In this document: positions 1-4,181 of the stretch, in pieces
Numbering within the stretch: the stretch's first letter is position 1
Layout of the letters: each line of letters opens with the position of its first letter
NCBI GenBank assembly: GCA_020724325.1
Contig: DYHC01000159.1
Coordinates: 1-5,300 of the forward strand
Reading direction: 5' to 3'
Source of the DNA: Melioribacter roseus
GTDB lineage: Bacteria > Bacteroidota > Ignavibacteria > Ignavibacteriales > Melioribacteraceae
Length of the DNA stretch: 5,300 nt
Notes under the pieces: model-generated
The model's database searches: none
The model's input: the letters and a program-made list of their open reading frames with translations, nothing else
What the model was told of the DNA's origin: nothing
Translations under genes and position numbers: made by a program

Positions 1-1657
1 TTTCAGCAAGTTTACGAACTTCATCGGCAACTACAGCAAATCCTCTTCCCTGCTCACCAGCGCGCGCAGCTTCTATTGCAGCATTTAGTGCCAGCAGATT
101 TGTCTGATCTGCAATATCGTCTATAACTTGAATTATTTCACCAATCTGTTCACTGCTTCTGCCTAAAGCTTGAATTTTTTCTGAAGCTTTTTCGACAAAA
201 ATTGCGATGCGGTTCATTCCGTTAATAGTTTTATCTACAACACTTCCACCATCCTGAGCAACTTCTCCGGCTTTTTTAGAAGCTTCTGCAGCCCTTGAAG
301 CATTTTTAGAAGTATCAAGAATGGTTCTAGTCATTTCATCAACACTGGATGCAACTTCATTTGCCTGAACACTCTGCTCTTGTGCTCCAGCAGCCATCTG
401 CTCGGTTGATGAGGAAATCTGCTCGCTTATGGATGCTGTAAGATTTATCATCTCTGCTATGTTTGTAAGAATGTCGTTCAATGAACCGCCTAAACTGTTA
501 ATACTATCTGCTATTAACCGGTGGTCACCTTTATAATTACCCTTAACGTGCGCTGTAAAATTTCCTTTTGCCATATCTTCTAAAACTTCAACACCTTCTT
601 TTATCGGCATAAAGAGCGCGTCCAAAGTTGAATTAACACCTATCACAATTTCTTTAAATGCACCGTAAAATTTTTCCGGATTTCCACGAGTAGATACTTT
701 ACCATTTATAATTTCATCGGTAATAAGTTTTATTTCGAATATGAGGTTGTTAAGGTTTTCGATAACAACCTGAAAACTCTTAGAAAGTGTATCTTTTTCC
801 GATAGGACTTTAATTTGAATATCTAGATTTCCCTTTGCGATTTCATTTGCAGCTTCAATTTTATTCTTTTGTCCTTCTCTCATGTTTTCAAGTAACCGGG
901 ATAACTCGCCGAATTCATCTTTAGTATTCATTACAACCGAATCAGCAAAATCTCCATCAGAAAATCTTGAGATAATTTTCTTAAAATCGTCAATCGGCTT
1001 TGTAAGCATAGCTGTAATCTTGAAGAATGAGAATAAGAATGCAATTGTGCCGATTAACATACCAATAATGCTTACTATTAAAGAAGTTTCTACAATATTG
1101 TCTAGTTCGGCTCTCAGCTCGTTTCCTCTATTTTTTAGATACTTATTAAATTCAACAAAATCGGTGGTTATTTTTTTTCCAACTTCCTCTCCGAATGTGG
1201 AGGCAACTTCTGCGGCAAGTTCAAAACTACCTGTGGCGGCGGCACTTACAGTTCCGTCTATAACAAGTGATTTGTAATCCGACCAATTTGATTTAATGGA
1301 ATTAAGATACATACTCATTTCAGTCCCTTTATACTCATCGATTAATGTCTCTATATTCTCGTTTATCGTCTTTTTATGCTCATCAATTATTTTTAAGTTC
1401 TTATTCATCTCGCCTTGAAAACTCTCTATAGAAAATTTTAGCAGAACATTACTAAGCGCTTCGAACTTAAGATTTACTTCGCTAACTTTATTTGTTGGTT
1501 CGATATACTCTGAGTTGATTTGATCTTTTATTTCACTAATTACAGTCATCTGGTAAAGAACATCTACCACAGCCAGAGTGCAAATAAGCCCAAGTACAAA
1601 AAAGGAAGCTCGTAACTTGGTTTTGAATTTTAAATCTTTTAGCGATATTAATTTCAT
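1..1657 (-). CDS. Methyl-accepting chemotaxis protein, C-terminus cut by window edge
   Basis: This is a transmembrane chemoreceptor that signals through CheW to the CheA kinase. 552 residues are visible and the frame is open to base 2, so the C-terminus lies outside. Layout: a short basic N-terminus; TM1 about residues 17-36; a helical periplasmic region of about 150 residues resembling a four-helix-bundle sensor; TM2 about 192-212; HAMP about 214-265; then two further HAMP-like stretches, near 275-320 (motif KGNLDIQI) and 345-395 (motif KGNFTAHV); then the signalling domain from about 400. The signalling tip is diagnostic: [20 protein letters not shown], then [15 protein letters not shown] at the edge. 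The start is ATG at 1657, with GTGGA a few bases upstream; an in-frame ATG at 1663 is an alternative that would add two residues. It begins 15 bases after the TonB-like gene stops, so the two are probably co-transcribed. The ligand cannot be read from the sequence. Confidence 0.97.
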   Translation of the reverse strand, partial: MKLISLKDLKFKTKLRASFFVLGLICTLAVVDVLYQMTVISEIKDQINSEYIEPTNKVSEVNLKFEALSNVLLKFSIESFQGEMNKNLKIIDEHKKTINENIETLIDEYKGTEMSMYLNSIKSNWSDYKSLVIDGTVSAAATGSFELAAEVASTFGEEVGKKITTDFVEFNKYLKNRGNELRAELDNIVETSLIVSIIGMLIGTIAFLFSFFKITAMLTKPIDDFKKIISRFSDGDFADSVVMNTKDEFGELSRLLENMREGQKNKIEAANEIAKGNLDIQIKVLSEKDTLSKSFQVVIENLNNLIFEIKLITDEIINGKVSTRGNPEKFYGAFKEIVIGVNSTLDALFMPIKEGVEVLEDMAKGNFTAHVKGNYKGDHRLIADSINSLGGSLNDILTNIAEMINLTASISEQISSSTEQMAAGAQEQSVQANEVASSVDEMTRTILDTSKNASRAAEASKKAGEVAQDGGSVVDKTINGMNRIAIFVEKASEKIQALGRSSEQIGEIIQVIDDIADQTNLLALNAAIEAARAGEQGRGFAVVADEVRKLAE

Positions 1658-1672
1658 GGTCATTCCACTTTT

Positions 1673-2065
1673 TTATTGTAGTTTGAATTGAAAAGCCATA
1701 GCCATTTTTACTTTTACAGCTTTGCCCTGGTTAGAACCGGGTTTAAATTTACTTTCGCGGAGAACCCGTTCAACTTCTTCAGAACAGCCGGCTTCAAGTC
1801 CTTTAATTATTTTAACATTTTCAACATCACCGTTTTCGCCGACATAAACCATTGCAATTACTCTGCCTTCTATTCCGGCTTTACGCGCTATGGTTGGGTA
1901 GTTAATTTTTTTCATAAGAGCTGGTAAACCATTTGCTGGTTCGGGCATAACTTCTGCAATTGCCAAATAATCTTCTTCGCCCGGTTTAAATGTTACAGAA
2001 CTATTTTCTGCAACGGTTAAATTAAGAGTAAATAAAAAAATTATTAATGTTAGAAATGTCTTCAT
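1673..2065 (-). CDS. Secreted TonB C-terminal-domain protein
   Basis: This is a 130-residue exported protein consisting almost only of a TonB C-terminal (energy transducer) domain. Residues 1-19 form a signal peptide (MKTF, a hydrophobic Leu/Ile/Phe core, then TVA before Glu20). The domain covers about 45-130 and shows the family hallmarks: YP at 56-57, A-x-x-x-G-I-E-G-R at 60-68, a V-x-Y-V-x-x-x-G-D-V strand at 73-81, and KFKPG at 106-110. No proline-rich periplasm-spanning linker is present, and no membrane anchor other than the signal sequence, so it is not a normal TonB that couples ExbBD to an outer-membrane receptor. The start ATG at 2065 is fixed by a strong AGGAGG nine bases upstream; an in-frame extension to 2113 would overlap the hemerythrin gene and lose the signal peptide. 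It sits 40 bases after hemerythrin and 15 before the MCP. Its role is unknown; a periplasmic partner of the receptor is a guess. Confidence 0.87.
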   Translation of the reverse strand: MKTFLTLIIFLFTLNLTVAENSSVTFKPGEEDYLAIAEVMPEPANGLPALMKKINYPTIARKAGIEGRVIAMVYVGENGDVENVKIIKGLEAGCSEEVERVLRESKFKPGSNQGKAVKVKMAMAFQFKLQ

Positions 2066-2105
2066 AGGGATTCCCCTCCTGTATTTATTTTTTATTAAAT
2101 TATTT

Positions 2106-2513
2106 TTATACAACGCCTTTGCTATTTAAAAATGATGAATACGCCTTATCCGACACCTGAATGTGCTTCGAAAGCCATTGTGTTAAAAAGTTCATCACAT
2201 CAATTGAAAGTGTTTTTCTGCCGGACTTAAATTCTTCAATAAAAGAATTTACCGTCTTAACAAAATCTTTATGTTCCGCAGTATGTTTATCGCGCTGTGG
2301 ATAATTATACTTTGCAAATAATTCTTCTTCGGTTTTGAAATGAATATGTGTGTAAGCTGCCATGTCGCTTAGAATACCGGTCAGGGTTGTATTAGATTCT
2401 CCCTTTTTCATTGAATCATAAAGTTTGTTAATCATTTCCACTAACCTTTGATGCTGTGAATCCACACTACGGATATTAACGCTAAGTCCATTGTTCCACA
2501 TAATAAGACTCAT
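2106..2513 (-). CDS. Bacteriohemerythrin (di-iron O2-binding protein)
   Basis: This is a 135-residue single-domain hemerythrin, the usual bacterial length. All seven expected di-iron ligands are in register: His21 (DSQHQRL), His58 and Glu62 (HFKTEE), His77 and His81 (HTAEH), and His117 with Asp122 (HIQVSDK). The N-terminal M-x-W element and the closing DKAY motif are also typical. With a complete site it should bind O2 reversibly between two irons held by a four-helix bundle. It has no signal peptide, so it is cytoplasmic. The ATG at 2513 has AGAGGT seven bases upstream and lies about 37 bases from the -10 of a sigma-28 promoter. It is the first gene of an operon with the TonB-like protein and the MCP. 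Hemerythrin domains are known fused to chemoreceptors (DcrH in Desulfovibrio), so a role in O2 sensing or O2 supply linked to motility is a reasonable inference. Confidence 0.97.
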   Translation of the reverse strand: MSLIMWNNGLSVNIRSVDSQHQRLVEMINKLYDSMKKGESNTTLTGILSDMAAYTHIHFKTEEELFAKYNYPQRDKHTAEHKDFVKTVNSFIEEFKSGRKTLSIDVMNFLTQWLSKHIQVSDKAYSSFLNSKGVV

Positions 2514-2549
2514 AAAATTTACCTCTGCGTTTTGAAATTCTATGATTTA

Positions 2550-2576
2550 TTATCGGATTCTTTTGGCTTTTGTTTA
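2550..2576 (-). promoter_or_regulatory. Sigma-28 (FliA) promoter of the hemerythrin/TonB-like/MCP operon
   Basis: Read on the minus strand, TAAA (2576-2573) is followed by exactly 15 bases and then TCCGATAA (2557-2550). The flagellar sigma-28 consensus is TAAA-N15-GCCGATAA, so 11 of 12 defined positions match. Transcription would begin roughly 7 bases further on, giving a leader of about 30 bases with AGAGGT ahead of the ATG at 2513. An flgM-like gene about 1 kb upstream supports a sigma-28 circuit in this organism. Confidence 0.85.
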
Positions 2577-2649
2577 GATAAGAATTTACGTCTGGGATTT
2601 GATTTTAAGGGATTAATAGCAGTTTTGATAAGAAATTAATAGTAAGAAT

Positions 2650-2676
2650 CCGGGAATTGATTAGAAATATTCCCGG
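2650..2676 (-). terminator. Candidate terminator hairpin for cheW
   Basis: This is a perfect 8-base stem, CCGGGAAT (2650-2657) with ATTCCCGG (2669-2676), around an 11-base loop. On the minus strand it is followed by a T-rich but interrupted run (ATTCTTACTATTAATTTC). It lies about 208 bases past the cheW stop with the inverted-repeat element in between. The broken T-run makes it a weaker candidate than the hairpin after flgM. Confidence 0.5.
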
Positions 2677-2748
2677 TTAATAATAAATTATTAATTTATT
2701 CGTTCAACGATTGAGAATCAGCTTTTGTAATATCCTTGCTGTTTACTA

Positions 2749-2877
2749 TTAAGGGGATCTCTAAAAACCTCAAATGCAATCTGCGGAAATCAGTTTTATC
2801 CGCCATAGAACGGCGGACAAGTCTGTGTTTATCCGTGTTCTATTTACATAAAAAATAGTTTTTAGAGATGCCCTTAA
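2749..2877. repeat. MITE-like element with 20-base inverted-repeat ends
   Basis: The end at 2749-2768 (TTAAGGGGATCTCTAAAAAC) and the reverse complement of 2858-2877 agree at 19 of 20 bases; the mismatch is G against C at the seventh position. Both outer ends are TTAAGGG. Inside are a GC-rich hairpin (TCCGCC 2799-2804, GGCGGA 2812-2817, 7-base loop), an 8-base direct repeat TTTATCCG (2795 and 2828), and ATAGAAC (2805-2811) complementary to GTTCTAT (2837-2843). No transposase is present and no clear target-site duplication is visible. The word content (ATCCGTGTTCTAT, CTGCGGAAATC) looks like dispersed intergenic repeats of Bacteroidota-type genomes; this is a recollection, not a search result. 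Confidence 0.65.
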
Positions 2878-2883
2878 GTATAA

Positions 2884-3366
2884 CTAAGCCGGCAGAAGCT
2901 CTACTTCATTATTTGCAGTAAGGGTAACTTCCAAATCAATCAATATTAACAACCGATCTTCAAGCTTACCAACAGCTTTAATAAATTCTGTATTAATACC
3001 TGTTACAATTTCAGGAGGTGCTTCAAAGATATTTTCGGGAACTCTAAGTACCTCTGTAACAGCATCAACAATAAATCCAACTGTTTTTCCCTGAACATCA
3101 ACAACAATAATTCTGGTATTCTTATCGCGTTCTTTCCTGGTAATACCCAGTTTGCATCTAAGATCGATAACAGGAATTATTTTACCTCTTAGGTTAATAA
3201 CCCCGTCAACAAAATCCGGTGCGTTAGGAACTTTTGTAACTTGCTGCATCCTAATAATTTCCTGAACAAGCAAAATATCGATTCCAAATTCTTCGTCCCC
3301 TATCATAAAACTTACCAGCTGAAGCAACTGACCGGATTCTTTTTTCTGAATTTCAATATTAGTCAT
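2884..3366 (-). CDS. cheW: Chemotaxis coupling protein CheW
   Basis: CheW is the cytoplasmic scaffold that couples MCPs to the CheA histidine kinase in receptor arrays. The protein is 160 residues, close to the usual 150-170, and is a single CheW domain from about residue 14 to 150. Hallmarks are the opening strand with GDEEFGIDI (23-31), VQEIIR (34-39), KVP with a following PDFVDGVINLRG (45-61) containing the conserved Asn58-Leu-Arg60-Gly, then PVIDLR (65-70), and the closing LLILIDLE strand. The family's conserved arginine that contacts receptors corresponds to Arg60. The start ATG at 3366 has AGGTG four bases upstream. It appears to be a one-gene unit: a sigma-28 promoter sits about 44 bases ahead, a terminator separates it from flgM, and 370 bases separate it from hemerythrin. 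It would serve the MCP encoded downstream, among other receptors. Confidence 0.97.
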   Translation of the reverse strand: MTNIEIQKKESGQLLQLVSFMIGDEEFGIDILLVQEIIRMQQVTKVPNAPDFVDGVINLRGKIIPVIDLRCKLGITRKERDKNTRIIVVDVQGKTVGFIVDAVTEVLRVPENIFEAPPEIVTGINTEFIKAVGKLEDRLLILIDLEVTLTANNEVELLPA

Positions 3367-3409
3367 TTATCACCTGTCATATTTTGATTGATATAATTCT
3401 CGCATGACT

Positions 3410-3425
3410 ATTATCGAACGATAAT
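3410..3425. promoter_or_regulatory. 16-base perfect palindrome over the cheW promoter -10
   Basis: ATTATCG and CGATAAT flank a 2-base centre (plus strand ATTATCGAACGATAAT), giving perfect 7-base arms. It contains the -10 of the proposed sigma-28 promoter on the minus strand, so it could be an operator for a dimeric regulator. It could equally be a coincidence of the CGATAA -10 meeting its complement in AT-rich DNA. The family of any regulator cannot be told. Confidence 0.35.
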
Positions 3426-3437
3426 TAATTTTGTTTA
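3411..3437 (-). promoter_or_regulatory. Sigma-28 (FliA) promoter of cheW
   Basis: On the minus strand, TAAA (3437-3434) is followed by exactly 15 bases and TTCGATAA (3418-3411). This matches the flagellar consensus TAAA-N15-GCCGATAA at 10 of 12 positions, including the full CGATAA core. The predicted transcript start lies near 3404, giving a leader of roughly 38 bases before the cheW ATG at 3366. The same architecture is found upstream of the hemerythrin gene. Confidence 0.8.
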
Positions 3438-3520
3438 ATAATAATTGATACATACGGGTTATCTAATTGAAAAGGAAATCCTGGATAAAAAGTTTTTAAG
3501 AATGGAAAGAAACAAATTAC

Positions 3521-3547
3521 GGGTAGATAAAGACAGTTTACCTACCC
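3521..3547 (-). terminator. Rho-independent-type terminator after flgM
   Basis: On the minus strand, GGGTAGGTAAA (3547-3537) pairs with TTTATCTACCC (3531-3521) around a 5-base loop. This is an 11-base stem with a single G-U wobble, which would be a true mismatch on the other strand, so it favours minus-strand RNA. A T-rich tail follows (GTAATTTGTTTCTTT). It begins about 30 bases past the flgM stop and separates the flagellar operon from cheW. Confidence 0.75.
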
Positions 3548-3577
3548 ATACTTTGTTAATCTATTTTTAATAAAAGA

Positions 3578-3832
3578 TTATTCATTATCTAATTCTTTAA
3601 GAATAGCATCTGCTACTTTTGAAAGAACTTCTTCAGTATCATAAAATTTGTTTTTTAATTTCTGCTTGATCTCTTCAAGTCGCTGCGAACCCAGGTCCGA
3701 TTTTGATATATCTCTTGCCTGAGAAGAGATTTCGATTCGGTCTTTCTTACTAGATGAACTAGTAGAACCGGGTTTATCGACCTTAGAAGGTGTTTGTGAA
3801 AAAACGCTGTTATTGATCCCTTTGATTTGCAA
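3578..3832 (-). CDS. flgM: FlgM-like anti-sigma-28 factor
   Basis: FlgM binds sigma-28 (FliA) and blocks late flagellar genes until it is exported through the finished hook-basal body. This 84-residue protein has the family layout: a short N-terminal MQIKGINN export-type segment, a disordered Ser/Lys-rich linker (about 16-30, with four serines in a row), then DRIEISSQARDI (31-42), matching the conserved D-x-x-x-x-S-x-x-A motif, and a C-terminal helical region, RLEEIKQKLKNKFY to ADAILKEL (51-81), where FlgM contacts sigma. It has no methionine other than the start. That start is a TTG at 3832, set by AGGTGA at 3842-3837; the TGA inside this Shine-Dalgarno is the stop of the upstream gene, so the two are probably translationally coupled. 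It is the last gene before a terminator. The two sigma-28 promoters downstream support the assignment. The sequence is divergent enough that the name rests on motif, size and context together. Confidence 0.86.
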   Translation of the reverse strand: MQIKGINNSVFSQTPSKVDKPGSTSSSSKKDRIEISSQARDISKSDLGSQRLEEIKQKLKNKFYDTEEVLSKVADAILKELDNE

Positions 3833-3836
3833 GATA

Positions 3837-4169
3837 TCACCTGAAATAATTTGTGATTTTTTTCTGCTTATTTATATTAAAGAGCTGACTTTCAGTCTTT
3901 TTTAGTTCATTTCTAAACTTCTCTATTGTATTATCGTAAGATTCTTCAATAAGTTTAGCTTTTATTAACATTTCGGGATCATATTTTGCAATGTTATTAA
4001 TACCGTATTTTTGAGCCAATTCCTTCTTTATTCCATGTATTTCGGCAATTTTATCTAATGAAATCTGGAAATTAGTACTGAAATTTTCTGTCGTAAGATT
4101 TTTAATGCTCTGTTCAACAAAATCCATCAGAGCTTTCATCCTGGTTGTCTTTTTCTTAAGGTTGTTCAT
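3837..4169 (-). CDS. Small helical protein between fliD and flgM, possible flagellar chaperone
   Basis: This is a protein of 110 residues from the ATG at 4169; a TTG at 4178 would add three residues. I do not recognise the family from sequence. It is Lys/Glu/Asn-rich, lacks cysteine, tryptophan, a signal peptide and membrane segments, and looks almost entirely alpha-helical with coiled-coil character (for example ESYDNTIEKFRNELKKTESQ). It ends in a basic tail, KQKKITNYFR. It begins 12 bases after the fliD stop, and its own TGA lies inside the ribosome binding site of flgM, so it belongs to that operon. Size, helical nature and place match the export chaperones FliT (which follows fliD in enterobacteria) and FlgN (which pairs with flgM). 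Either role is inferred from context only. No Shine-Dalgarno is visible, so coupling to fliD translation is likely. Confidence 0.78.
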   Translation of the reverse strand: MNNLKKKTTRMKALMDFVEQSIKNLTTENFSTNFQISLDKIAEIHGIKKELAQKYGINNIAKYDPEMLIKAKLIEESYDNTIEKFRNELKKTESQLFNINKQKKITNYFR

Positions 4170-4181
4170 ATTATTCAATTT

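Larger units (their letters stand above)
2514..2883. other. 370-base intergenic region between cheW and hemerythrin
   Basis: No convincing gene lies here. In cheW reading order it holds the inverted-repeat element directly after the cheW stop, a short unassigned stretch (about 2695-2748), an AT-rich palindrome (2677-2694, arms TTAATAAT around AA), a GC-rich hairpin that may be a terminator (2650-2676), and the sigma-28 promoter of the next operon (2550-2576). A 36-codon open frame (2696-2806, minus) crosses the element boundary and is judged spurious. Confidence 0.7.

Noticed and set aside
882..1277. 131-codon open frame on the plus strand
   Set aside because: It lies wholly opposite the MCP coding sequence, which has clear TM2 and HAMP features there; the plus-strand protein is a Ser-rich antisense shadow with no family signature.
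1688..1927. Plus-strand open frame of 79 codons
   Set aside because: Antisense to the TonB-domain gene; its Phe/Asn/Tyr-rich content is the mirror of that gene's Lys/Glu/Val codons.
2066..2113. N-terminal extension of the TonB-domain gene to 2113
   Set aside because: It would overlap the hemerythrin stop, bury the signal peptide behind a basic stretch and ignore the strong AGGAGG in front of the ATG at 2065.
2677..2694. AT-only palindrome TTAATAAT-AA-ATTATTAA
   Set aside because: The symmetry is perfect, but low-complexity A/T sequence yields such palindromes readily and nothing links it to a regulator.
2696..2806. 36-codon minus-strand frame beginning MADKTDFRRL
   Set aside because: It starts inside the inverted-repeat element and runs out into flanking DNA, has no ribosome binding site, and is the kind of chance frame such repeats produce.
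3410..3425. Reading the ATTATCG palindrome as a Fur or LexA site
   Set aside because: It lacks the Fur GATAAT triplet arrangement and the LexA CTGT core; overlap with the sigma-28 -10 explains half of it.
3655..3840. 61-codon minus-strand frame overlapping flgM
   Set aside because: Out of frame with flgM; the FlgM frame carries the recognisable D-x-x-x-x-S-x-x-A motif and the proper ribosome site, while this frame shows nothing.
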